Assembly (NCBI GenBank): GCA_007115705.1
Contig: QXEO01000155.1
Span: forward strand, 1,027,903 to 1,091,902
Origin: Dactylis glomerata
Lineage: Eukaryota; Streptophyta; Magnoliopsida; Poales; Poaceae
Direction of reading: 5' to 3'
DNA: 64,000 bases
A program made the position numbers and the translations under genes. Position 1 is the first letter of the stretch. Each line of letters begins with the position of its first letter. The notes beneath the pieces were generated by a model that saw nothing but the letters and a program-made list of their open reading frames with translations, made no database searches and had not been told where the DNA came from. Positions 43,676 through 55,040 of this stretch are shown here, piece by piece.

Positions 43676-45271
43676 TGCTAGCGTGTGATTGACGTGGAAG
43701 CAGACAGTCCTTGTGCGTGGTGAATGACCAGCCCGTTGGGAACCCCAAGAGGAAGGTATGATGTGTATAGCAGCTAGTTTTCCCTCAGTTAAGAAACCAA
43801 GGTTTAATATCGGTCAGGAGAGGAGAGACAAACGACTGAAGGTGATGCGGAACCTGCACACACACAAACAAATACTTTGCTCCCAACTTGCGATGAGGTT
43901 GTCAATCTCACCGGTTTGCTTGAAACAAAGGTTATGAGTGTATCGAGTGGAAAATAGTAATAATATGCGAGTAAAGTCAACAGTGCGGGAAAAGTAAACA
44001 GGTGATAGCAATATGATTAAAATAGGACCGGGGTCCACAGTTCACTAGTGGTGTCTCTCCATAGATAAAATAACATGCTGGGTAAACAAATTACAGTTGG
44101 GCAATTGATAGAATAAAGATAAACGTGATATGTCAAGAAGATCAGTATGAGATTTACTCTGGGCATTACAACAAAATACATAGACCGCCATCCAACTGCA
44201 TCTATGACTAATAATCCACCCTCGGGGATATCAATCCGAACACCCCAAAAGTATTAAGTTGCGAACAACAGATAATTGCATTAAGCAAAGTGTGTAATGT
44301 AAACAAAGCATATGCCCTTGAGCATATGAATGTTGTTTTCTCCCTAGTAGCAACAGCACATCTACCACCTTAGAGGTTTCTGTCGCTCCCCCAGGTGAAA
44401 TAGAGGCATGAACCCACTATCGAGCATAAATACCCCCTCTTGGAGTCACTAGCAACTACTCGGCCAAGATAGCTACTAACAACGGAGAGCATGCAAGATC
44501 ATAAACAACATAGAGATAACAAAAGATATAATTCAGTACAGCAACTTAATCATAAACACCAATATTCATCGGATCCCAACAAACCAACATCATAGAATTA
44601 CATAACGGTGATCTCAATCATGTAGGGCAGCTCATGAGATCTAAACATGAAGCACATGGTGGAGAAGACAACCATCTAGCTACTGCTATGGACCCATAGT
44701 CCAAGGTAGACTACTCACTCATCGCTCCGGAGGCAAGCATGGCGATGAAGAAGACCTCCGGTGGCGATTCCCCTCTCCGGCAGGGTGCCGGGAAGAGCTT
44801 CTGGACCCTCCCGATCTTCGGGTCGACGGCGGCGGCGGATCGCGATGTGTTCTGGAAATCTGATCGGGTACTTAGGTTTTTTCCGTCGGGGGGTCTTTAT
44901 AGGCGAAGGGGCGATGTCAGAGGTGGAGCCAGGCTCCCTCACACAGGGGTGGCGCGGCCAGGGGCCTGGCCGCGCCGGCCCTGTGTGTGGGGCCCTGGTG
45001 GCCCCTCTCCGTCTCTCCTTCGGATCTCTGGAAGCTTCCGGGAAAAATAAGACTTTAGGAACTTGTTTCGTCCAATTCCGAGAATATTTCCTGTGTATCA
45101 CTCTGAAACACAAAAACAGCAGAAAATAGGAAACTGGCACTGTGGCAACTTGTTAATAGGTTAGTTCCGGAAAATGCATAAAAGTGCCACGAAGTGTAAC
45201 GAAACAATATGCAAATGGTGTAAAAACAAGCATGGAGCATCAAAAATTATAGATACGTTTGAGACGTATCA
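43676..45271 (-). repeat. Element B 5' LTR
   Basis: Same length as the 3' LTR and nearly identical. Its outer end meets element C coding sequence at GGCGG. Confidence 0.95.
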
Positions 45272-46850
45272 GGCGGCGTTGATGCTCCACGACTGGCTTC
45301 GCGTCTTTCTCCATATTAATGGCATGCTGACATAAAGTGGGAGAAATCCCTTTTAAATCATCAAGAGTATATCCCATAGCTCCTCGGTGTTTCCTCAATA
45401 TCTCCAGTAATCTTTCTTCTTCCTTTCCTGAAAGTTTAGAGCTAATAATAACAGGATATATTTTCTTATCATCTATATAAGCATATTTAAGATTATCAGG
45501 CAAAGGCTTTAATTCGAAAACAGGATCTTCCTTAGGCGGCAAAGTGGTACCAAGATCCTCCACGGGTAGATTATGCTTGATTAATGGTGGTTGACGAAGA
45601 AGAATATCGTCAATCTCTTCTCTTTCCTTGCTGAAAACATCACTTTCATGATCTTCCATGAATTGCTGCAAGGCATTATTAGGAGCAAGCACAATAGAAG
45701 CAAGATGTTCAACTCGAAAATTTTCATTAGGCGTGTCATTTTCATAAGAAGTCTTAGCAAACTTGGAAAAATTAAACTCATAAGACTCTCCATTAAACTT
45801 AGTAAAAAAATTCTCCTTCTTACAATCTATCATGGTGCCACAGGTGTTCAAAAACGGTCTACCAAAAATAATAGGACAAGTTTTACTAGCCTCCTTACCA
45901 AGTACTAGAAAATCAGTAGGGTATTTAGTCTTACCGCAAAGAACTTCCACATCTCGAACAATACCAAGAGGCCAAACAGTCTCTCTATTAGCAAGCTGAA
46001 CAACCACATCAACATCTTCAAGTTCACAAGCGCCAATCTCATGCATAATTTCTTTGTAAAGCTCTAAAGGAATAGCACTTGCACTAGCACCAATATCACA
46101 TAAACCATAATAGCAATGATCTCCAATCCTGACAGAAATAACAGGAACACTTGTTTTCCTATGCTTTTTAGGATGTGAGAGAATGTTAGAAGCATCTTCA
46201 CAAAAAAGAATATATTCATCCCCTACATCTTTAGTAACAAGATCCTTCAATATAGCTACAGGAGACTTAATAGTAATTTGCTCATCAGGTTCTGCAGCTT
46301 TCTTAGTACTTTTATTAGACACACTTACCAAAGTTGAATACTTCTTTACCTTAGCAGGGAAAGGTGTCTTCTCAAAATAAGGTTCAGGCACAATGCTATC
46401 AACAGTGCAAACTTCAGTAGCTGCAGCAGGTATATGACTAATAGAGTCTTTATAAGGCGCATGATATTTGTTCCAATCTTTCTTTGGAACATCAAGATAA
46501 GAGGCAAAGGCCTTAAGACAATTAGCAAGTAATTGAGAATCAAGACCATAAGCAGTGCTGACACTATGAAAGTCATCACTTCCCATAAAAGATTTAATGC
46601 ATTCATAATCATAGTTTATACCTGACTTCCTACCTTTGTCGTTTTCCCATCCTTCAGCATTCTCTTGTATACGGTCAAGAAGTTTCCACTTAGCATCTTC
46701 TTTCATATGAGTGAATGATCCAAAGCAAGAAGCATCCAAATAATCCTTATCAGGAAGAGTAAGCCGCGTATAAAAATTATCAATAACAATATTATTAGGG
46801 AGCTCATGAATGGGGCATTTGAGCATTAGTAACTTCGTGAATGAGGCCAA
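45272..46850 (-). pseudogene. Element C gag C-terminus, protease and start of reverse transcriptase
   Basis: An open frame of more than 500 codons. It starts in gag (MLKCPIHELPNNIVIDNFYTRL) and passes through a linker to the aspartic protease, whose active site CDIGASASAIP is intact, with the flap-side motif CPIIFGRPFL. It then enters the conserved linker before reverse transcriptase (HRGAMGYTLDDLKGISP) and stops being coding at 45272, where element B is inserted. The protease processes the polyprotein in the particle. The first codons overlap a small deletion that separates this frame from the gag start. Confidence 0.9.
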
Positions 46851-46950
46851 AAATTATATATCCGGTTACGGTCTTTATGAATTTCACTTGGAGGATAAAA
46901 CTTGGAATAAAAGAGAGGCACAATATCCTCCCATGCCATAGATGGACCAT

Positions 46951-47257
46951 CTTAGAGTAGTCGATACCACTCTTCAGCTCTGCCTTTCAATGATAAAGAG
47001 AATAGTTTCTTCTTGACCTGGCTTGGTGAAATACCTGCACATCTGAACAACTCGCATAATTCATGTATAAATAATAAGTGATCACCCGGATGGACAGTTC
47101 TATCACCTGAATAGCAGTTATCCATAATACGCCCAACAATTTTCATAGGTATTTTAAAAGGATCAATTTCAGCAGGCGGTGGTGGTGGTTCATCCACATG
47201 TGCAGCAGTAGTAGTAGATGTGTTTCCAAATAGGAAACCAAATGGAGAGTTCTCCAT
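46951..47257 (-). pseudogene. Element C gag N-terminus
   Basis: From ATG 47257 (MENSPFGFLFGN) the frame shows a Pro-rich stretch and the Athila-type capsid region (GDHLLFIHELCELF, VKKKLFSLSLKGRAEEWY). TAA at 46954-46952 stops it. The frame resumes in phase (MAWEDIVPLFYSKFYPP) and is then shifted by a deletion near 46850. It lies just downstream of the primer site. Confidence 0.85.
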
Positions 47258-47348
47258 AGCAGAGTAAAATAAAAATAAAAGACAAAATAAAAACAATACT
47301 CACAGCGACGGTTTTCTTTACCAATTCCACTCTTCAATAGCGCTAAGC

Positions 47349-47366
47349 TCCCCGGCAACGGCGCCA
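47349..47366 (-). other. Primer binding site of element C
   Basis: TGGCGCCGTTGCCGGGGA on the minus strand, eleven bases from the 5' LTR. Confidence 0.88.
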
Positions 47367-47377
47367 GAAAATAGTCT

Positions 47378-48884
47378 TGATGACCCACAAGTATAGGGGG
47401 TGTATCGTAGTACTTTCGATAAATAAGAGTGTCGAACCCAACGAGGAGCAGAAGGTGTTGATGAGCGGTTTTTATCAAGGAATCACTGTAAATACTAGCA
47501 AACAGGTTTTCAGGGGTATTTGGTAATACGAGTAAATAAAATGCGAGTAAATAAAAGACAGTAGTAACAATTGCAGCAAGTGGCCCAATCCTTTCTTCAG
47601 CAAAGGACAAGCCGGTTGTGTACTTATAATAACCAAACGTTCTCGAGGACACACGGGAGTTTCTGTCAAGAGCTTTCGCTTCATAAAGCCAATAGTCTTT
47701 ATTGGTTTGATAGGTGTTATGGGGGTGAACCTGTGCTAGCGCACTACCCTTACTAGCATAAATACACACTTGTGATTATACCCCTTGCAAGCATCCGCAA
47801 ATACAAGAAAGTAATTAAGATAAATCTAACCACAGCCTTAAACTCTAAGATCCTACGCTCCCTGGTGCAATGGTTTCCCAACGGAGGTTTAGGTTTTTGT
47901 CACTCCAGCAACCCCACAATCGGTAGCCAAATACAAAATGGATCTCACTAGGCCCATAAATGGTGAAGTATCATGTAGTCGACGTTCACATGACACCACT
48001 AGCGAAATAGCACCACAACAATATCAAACCATTAAATATTTCTCAACAATAATTCACTACTAACATCTTGACTTCTCCCATGTCCTTAAGAACTAAACGA
48101 ACTACTCACAAGACATCATATGGATCATGATTAGAGGTGAAATAATGGTAAATAACAATCTGAACATAAACCTTAATTCAACGGTTCCACTCAATAGCAT
48201 CAACTACAAGAGTAATCAACACCGGGAAAGTTTCCCCTATGAATATAACAAGATCCAACTCAAGATGTTACAGCGGGATGGCGTGGTGATGGTGGAGATG
48301 AAGGTGCTGGTGATGGAGATGATGATGATGACCCCGATGAAGTCCGGTGCGATGGTGATGATGATGGTGACGATCTCCCCTCTCTGGGAAGGAATTTCCC
48401 CGACAGATTTCTCCCTGCCGGAGAGCTTTTCTCTCTCTGGTGTTTTCCGCTCCGCAGAGGCGGCGGTGTCTAACTCTGAGACCCCCCTTGACTTAGGTTT
48501 TCCGGGACGATGAAGTACACGCAGGGGCGAGCCCAGAAGTGGGCCATGGCGGCCTCACACAGGGCTGGCGCGGCCAGGGGGCAGGCCGCGCCACCCTGGC
48601 GTGAGGGCCCCACCTGGCTCCTCTCGACTCCTCCTTCTGGCTTCTTGAGTCTTCTGGGAAAATATAATTTCCTGGTATTTTTCTGGAATTTTCCAGATCT
48701 TCAAAATATGGTCCCATGATGGTCCTTTTTTCAGCAGAATCCTGACTCCGGCAGCAAGTCCTCCAAAGATCATCAAACATGTGAAAATAAAGGAAATAAC
48801 ATAAGTATAATATCTAAATATGAAATATATCAATGAATAACAGTAAATTATGATACAAAATAGTGATGGAAAATGGACGTATCA
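47378..48884 (-). repeat. Element C 5' LTR
   Basis: TGATGACCC...GTATCA. It ends against the ATAGC duplication in the element D LTR. About 30 differences from the 3' LTR by eye. Confidence 0.93.
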
Positions 48885-48889
48885 ATAGC

Positions 48890-49861
48890 TACTAACAACG
48901 GAGAGCATGCAAGATCATAAACAACATAGAGATAACATAAGATAAAATTCAGTACATCAACTCAATCATAACACCAATATTCATCGGATCCCAACAAACA
49001 CAACATGTAGAATTACATAACGGTGATCTCGATCATGTAAGGCAGCTCACGAGATCTAAACATGAAGCACAAGGTGGAGAAGACAACCATCTAGCTACTG
49101 CTATAGACCCATAGTCCAAGGTAGACTACTCACTCATCATGCCGGAGGCAAGCATGGCGATAAAAAAGACCTCTGGTAGCGGCAGTGGCGGAGCTAGAGT
49201 ATTTGAAACCAGGGTGCACACAGGGGTCCCAAACAGATAAAACATAATTTTACGGGGTGCATACATGGTGAAAAAATGCCAGATTACAAAAAATTACAAA
49301 GAATTTTTTTGCTAACCGGTGTCCTGTGCACCCGGGTAGCTAAGGGTGGATCCGCCCCTGGGTAGCGGTTCCCCTCTCTGGCAGGGTGCCGGGAAGAGCT
49401 TCTGGACCCTCCCGATCTTCGGGTCGACGGCGGTGGCGGATCACGATGTGTTCTGGAAAAGTGATCAGGTATTTAGGTTTTCCCCGTCGGGGGGTCTTTA
49501 TAGGCGAAGGGGCGCCGTCAGAAGTGGCCCTGGTGGGGCTCACCACCAGGGGGCGCGGGCCAGCCCTAGGCCGCGCCGCCCTGTGGTGTGGGCGCCCTGT
49601 GGCCCCACTCCGTCTCCTCTTCGGTGTTCTGGAAGCTCCGTGAAATATCTGGACGTCTGGCTTTTGTTTCGTCCAATTCCGAGAATATTTCCTGTGTAAC
49701 TTTTCTGAATACCAAAAACAGCAGAAAATAGGGAACTGGCACTGTGGCATCTCGTTAATAGGTTAGTTCCGGAAAATGCATAAAAATGCCACGAAGTGTA
49801 ACGAATGGTGTAAAAACAAGCATAGAGCATCAAAAATTACGGATACATTGGAGACGTATCA
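48890..49861 (-). repeat. Element D 3' LTR, second piece
   Basis: It continues the LTR after element C. It contains a hAT MITE at 49183-49360 and the GC-rich hairpin near 49528-49606, and ends GACGTATCA at 49861 before the polypurine tract. Confidence 0.9.
49183..49360. mobile_element. hAT-type MITE in the element D LTR
   Basis: The 178 bp element has ends CAGTGGCGGA and, on the other strand, CAGGGGCGGA. It is flanked by a perfect 8 bp duplication GGTAGCGG (49175-49182, 49361-49368). Eight bases is the hAT length. The 5' LTR of element D lacks it. Confidence 0.93.
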
Positions 49862-49875
49862 GCATTCCCAAGCTT
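49862..49875 (-). other. Polypurine tract region of element D
   Basis: AAGCTTGGGAATGC in element sense, one change from the other elements. Confidence 0.7.
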
Positions 49876-52734
49876 AACTCCTGCTCGTCCTCGAGTAGGT
49901 AAGTGATAACAAAATAAATAATTTTTGAGGTGACATGCACCTACACAATCTTGATCATATATGTAAGCGTTGTGTGCTGGGATCAAAAGAACTTAAAACA
50001 TGGGCATGAAAGATATAATCTTGATAGAAGAAACTTAGCAACCATGTTATAACATGAAAATGAACACAAATGAAAGATCATGAAAATAAAACAATAAAAG
50101 TCAAACGTGTGTTCAAATTATAAGGAAAAATATACAAATGGTTTTCAGCTTGTCCTTCATGAGAGAGCAAAACATAAATGCATATGACACCTTCAAGTTT
50201 AAGAGGGCAACTAGATACAAATAATTTAAGAACAAGTGAAACCAACAATATGAATCAATCAATAAAAACTTTGGGACAATGCACATTATACTCAGAATGA
50301 TAACTATGCTCTCTTAGACGGTGCATAGAGGTAGAAGGTGGTGACTCAACATAAAAAGTAAATAAAAGGCCCTTCGTGGAGGGAAGCAGTGATCGCAAGT
50401 TTTATAAACCTTCAAAAATTATGGTACTTACCGGCTTTGAGCTCTCATTGCCCCCATCATAAGCATCTTGAATAGTTAAAGTTAATGCGAATACACTTAT
50501 GCTGCATATGCTTGACAAATCATAAGTTAAAAACCTCATGTCCCGTGAAGTACGAATACCCAAACCTCATGCTACTTTACTTAGAGTCCCAAGCAAGCTC
50601 TTGTCATTGTAAGTATACACGTATCATCGAGAACCGCCAACGAGGTACCTCTGTGCCCGATGACATGGAACAAGCCCACATCAAAATGATAGGACAAACA
50701 GACAATGAACACCTCGGCATCTCTTTTATTTACCATTGGTATAGCTTTTTATTGCAAGATGCGTCGTCGAATGTTCACTATGGGCATGCTGTAAATTTCC
50801 ACCATGAATTATGCATAGCTTAGATTAGCAACCCAGACGTTTCTCTAACACGTATACAAACTCCATGATCCCGCAAGATTCCCAATTCATTTCACACCGC
50901 GAGTATCCATAAATAAAAAATCACGATATCAACTCAAATAAAAGATAGTGTAATGTTGAAAGCTTGCCCCATGACGGCATGGCTGGGCTAATTCCCAACT
51001 TACAACTTGCAAGCATAACAACTCAACATAAGACACCACAATGTCAAAATTTTAAAGCGAGAAAAGTAAAGTGTGCCATCCGGTTCGTGAGAGCTTTACT
51101 GACCAATTTTCGCATAACACCAAAAAGAGTTTAATTTGAAGGATAAAGTCAAATGTACTTTGGAATAGCAAATTGCTAATAGGTATTTATGGTGGACACT
51201 TTGGAACAACTTGGTTTTTAGGAGTTGGATGTACGAGTAGAGCTCATACTCAGTACAAAATAAGGGCTAGCAAAAGACTGGGAGTGACCAACTAAGAGAG
51301 CAATAACGGCCATAATCATGCAGAGCGACAAAGCGACATTAAAAGCAGCATAAGATGGCATCAAAAGTCAAAAACTAAATGATCATAGAGGCAATGGCGA
51401 CTTTGTATGAGTCAAACATGTGTGAGCATGCGCCAAGTCAACCCAAATAAAGCATCAAAGGAGAAAACGAAAATAATGCCTCTAAATAATTAAAATAACG
51501 CATGATTTTTTCAAAGGCTCATTAAGCAATCTCAGTTATTTGAGACAAGTCATGCTACAGCAAAACCACTAAGCATACTATCAAAAATACATCAAGCACG
51601 ACATGCAAAAGCCTAGGCCGCAGTCTACACAAGCTCCTTCTTGTACCACTTTTTTTTGCATAAAGCTTTTTCTCTTTTCTAACACCATTCAAACTTTTTA
51701 TAACCAACTCTTTTGATGAAAACCAACATGGACCAGAGGACAAAATACACCTTGATGAAAAGATATAATAAGATTTGAACACAAATCAAGGCGAAAATCA
51801 AAATCTAAACGCAGTTCTAGAAAAAGAGAACACTCGTTGAAATTATAAGAATGAAAAACGGAGTGTTCTTGGCAAAGGAAAAGCAAGGCACCTTCTCCAA
51901 AAGGAATTTGTTGGGGTCCAAACATTTATTGCAGCAAACAAAACAAAACTAAACTGAAAACTAAAAACAACTGACGCTCCAAGAAAAACATATAATGCAT
52001 GAACCAATAAAAATATAGTGTGTTGAAAGGTGACATGATTTTTGCCGATGGAGAAGGGGTGCCTCGGGGGCATCCCCAAGCTTTGACACTTGTACTTCTT
52101 GGATATTTCTTGGGGTGACATAGGCATCCCCAAGCTTGAGCTTTTATCCATTCTTCAACTCATCTCATCATTCTCCAATCCCTACACTAGAAAACTTTCT
52201 TCATACAAAACTAAACACAAATCTATTAGCAACATTAGTGTAAGCATAACATTGAATCAACCCTTTTTGCTTCAGGTTTCAACTCAAAACCACCACATAT
52301 AAAGCAAATACTACTGTAGCAACTTCCCCAAAAGTTCCGTGATCAAAAGAACTCAAAAAGAAATCGATAAAGCGGTCAACACAAATATTGGCAGAAATCA
52401 GTCAAAACAGAACAGCTGACAAAGGTCGAATTTTTAGAGGGTATTGTGTTGCTCAAATCAAAAAGTGTTAAACTAATGAAAGTTTGGATATAACCTGGGG
52501 CATATGCACAAGAAATCTCAGGTCCAAAATATATACAGAGAATTTTCACGAATTTTTACGGTGCAGCACCAAAAACTGTTTCAGGACAGCAACATCCCCA
52601 AATCTTCCCTCGCTCAAATTAGAGGCTTCTCTTGGAACAAAAACGAAATAAAAAGGATAAGGAGAGGTTATTACAGTAGTAATAACTTCCAAGACTCAAA
52701 TAAAAGAAAAAGAACTGAATGTAAAAACATTGGG
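49876..52734 (-). other. Element D non-coding 3' internal region
   Basis: It matches elements B and E closely. There is no coding signal. Extra AAGCTTGGGGATG-like copies lie at about 52070-52082 and 52124-52136. Confidence 0.75.
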
Positions 52735-53643
52735 TTATCTCCTAAGAGTGCCTTTCTTTAACGCCTTTGAGCTAGGCGCAGAAAATGCGAATCTAGTAAT
52801 ATCAAGCGATGAAGCATCAAGCTCATAATTTGATCTAAGAATAGAGTCAAAAATCAATTTATTTCTCTTTCTAGGGAAGTGTTCCATACCTTTCTTGAGT
52901 GGAAATTGATATTTGATGGTGCCTTCCCTCATATCAATAATGGCACCTACAGTTCGAAGAAAGGGTCTTCCCAAAATAATAGGACATGAAGCATTGCATT
53001 CAACATCCATGACAAGAAAATCAATGGAAACAAGGTTATTGTTAACCATAATAAGAACATCATTAATCCTTCCCAAAGGTTTCTTCTTAGCAACATCAGC
53101 AATAGGAACATCATAATAACACTTTTCAAGCGGTGGTAAATCAAGCATGTCATAAATCTTTCTAGGCATAATAGAAATACTAGCACGTAGATCACATAAA
53201 GCATGGCAATCAAAACCATTAACATGCATATCAATGATGGGTTCCCAACCATCTTCTAATTTCTTGGGAATAGAGGCTTTTTGCTTCAACTTTTCATCCC
53301 TAATTTTCATAAGAGCATTGGTAATATGCTTAATAAAAGCAATATTTAAAAAACTAGCATTGGGAGTCAAAGCAAGCTTTTGCAAGAACAAAAAAACTTC
53401 AGATATATTGCAGCCATAAACATCAAAATCATTAAAGGAAATAGAGCTATCATCTTCTACACTCCGAAAAATTTCAGCACTCTTTTGAGAAAAAGTTTTA
53501 GTAGTTTTGGGATTTTTAACACAAGGAGTGGGAGTTTTCTCTACACCAATCAAAGTAAGAGGATTTCTAGCATTAGGAATAACATCATTAGAGGTAGTAA
53601 TGGTACATACCTTCATCTTTCTAGCCATCTCATCTTCTCTTTC
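52735..53643 (-). pseudogene. Element D protease region with altered active site
   Basis: A 297-codon frame ends gag-PR. The protease is recognised by HVNGFDCHALCDLRASISIMP and by CPIILGRPFLRTVGAIIDM. The active-site triad is normally Asp-Leu/Ile-Gly-Ala; here it is DLRA, a Gly to Arg change expected to inactivate the enzyme. A TAG (53646-53644) separates it in phase from gag. The frame ends SSKALKKGTLRR without any reverse transcriptase. Confidence 0.85.
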
Positions 53644-54853
53644 CTACTTGGCATGCAATTCTGCTAGCATCCTAACATTTTCATCAATTCTAACTTGGAT
53701 AGCATTAGCAGTAGCAAAAATATTGTTCTCTTTCACCTCATTAGGCAACACTTTTAATTTCAGGAGTTCAACATCATGAGCAAGGCTATCAACTTTAGAA
53801 GCAAGAATATCAATTTTGCCTAACTTTTCCTCAACAGACTTGTTAAAAGCATTTTGCTTACCGATGAAGTCCTTGAGCATTACCTCAAGCTCGGAGGGCG
53901 CGGCCCTAGTGTTGTTGGAGGAATTACCATAAGAGTTACCATAACCATTACCATTGGTAGAAGGATACGACCTATAATTGTTACTAGCAAAATTATTCCT
54001 ATAAGCATTGTTGTTAAAATTATTATTTCTAATGAAGTTTACATCAACATGCTTTTCTTGAGCAACCAAAGAGGCCAAAGTAACATTATTAGGATCTACA
54101 TGAGTCCTATCATTAGAAAGCATAAGCATAATAGCATCAATATTATCACTCAAGGAAGAGGTTTCCTCAACAGAATTTACCTTCTTACCTTGTGGAGCTC
54201 TCTCGGTGTGCCATTCAGAGTAATTTACCATCATATTGTCGAGAAGCTTCATTGCGGCGCCCAAGGTAAGGGACATAAAGTGCCTCCAGCAGCTGAATCA
54301 AGTAGGTTCCTCGAATAAAATTCAGTCCTGCATAAAAAGTTTGAACAATCATCCAAGTAGTCAGTCCATGAGTGGGACAATTCTTTATCATAGATTTCAT
54401 TCATTCCCAAGCTTGAGCAACATGTTCATTATAAAACTGACTAAACTTCATAATATTGCTACGCAAAGCTATAATCTTAGCAGGAGGATAGTATCTACCA
54501 ATAAAAGTATCCTTACACTTAGCCCATGAATCAATACTATTTTTAGGCAAAGACAGCAACCAATCCTTAGCTTTTCCTCTCAAAGAAAAAGGAAACAACT
54601 TAAGCTTAATAATATCACTTTCAACATCCTTATATTTCTGCATCTCACATAGCTCAACAAAATTGTTGAGATGAGCTGCAGCATCATCAGTACTAGCACC
54701 AGAAAATTGCTCTTTCATAACAAGGTTCAACAAAGCAGGCATAATCTCATAAAAATTTGCAGCAGGAGCAGGTGGCGCAATAGGAGTGCAGATAAAATCA
54801 CTATTATTCGTGCTAGTAAAGTCACACAACTTGGTGTTCTCAGGAGTAGCCAT
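53644..54853 (-). pseudogene. Element D gag
   Basis: The start is ATG 54853 (MATPENTKLCDF). The capsid core is clear: SGASTDDAAAHLNNFVELCEM, LKLFPFSLRGKAKDWLLSLP and WAKCKDTFIGRYYPP. TGA at 54403-54401 follows AQAWE. Two small indels near 54250-54330 move the frame, after which SLTLGAAMKLLDNMM and an Asn-rich region (RNNNFNNNAYRNN) continue to the TAG at 53644. It is a different gag from those of elements B and C. Confidence 0.85.
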
Positions 54854-55012
54854 TCTAGCAAAACTAAAATCAGACAAGTAAAAACAACTACAAAGGATTC
54901 TAATTTTTTTGTGTTTTTGATAAAACGATGCAATTAAAAATAAAGTAAAGCAAAACTTAAAACAAAGTAAAGGATGTGCGTTTGAAACTCCCCTTGCAGA
55001 AGTCTTCTTTCC

Positions 55013-55030
55013 TCCCCGGCAACGGCGCCA
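55013..55030 (-). other. Primer binding site of element D
   Basis: TGGCGCCGTTGCCGGGGA on the minus strand, ten bases from the 5' LTR. Confidence 0.88.
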
Positions 55031-55040
55031 GAAAACTTGT

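Larger units (their letters stand above)
38252..45271 (-). mobile_element. Element B: non-autonomous Athila-like LTR retrotransposon with a gag fragment
   Basis: Two LTRs of 1596 bp (38252-39847, 43676-45271), TGCTAGCG...GTATCA, and target duplication GGCGG (38247-38251, 45272-45276). The total is 7020 bp. The internal region has a tRNA-Asp primer site, one gag-like ORF and about 2.9 kb of non-coding DNA. The LTRs differ at only about a dozen positions by eye, fewer than in elements A, C or D. It sits in the reverse transcriptase of element C. Confidence 0.95.
31461..48884 (-). mobile_element. Element C: near-complete Athila-like gag-pol retrotransposon, split by element B
   Basis: The LTRs are 31461-32970 (1510 bp) and 47378-48884 (1507 bp). 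The 3 bp difference is one GAT repeat unit. The target duplication ATAGC (31456-31460, 48885-48889) is perfect, which also shows that the outer LTR end TAATGACCC is a mutated TGATGACCC. Without element B it is about 10.4 kb, full size for an autonomous Athila-like element. It has gag, protease, reverse transcriptase, RNase H, integrase and an additional ORF, with several disabling mutations. Confidence 0.93.
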
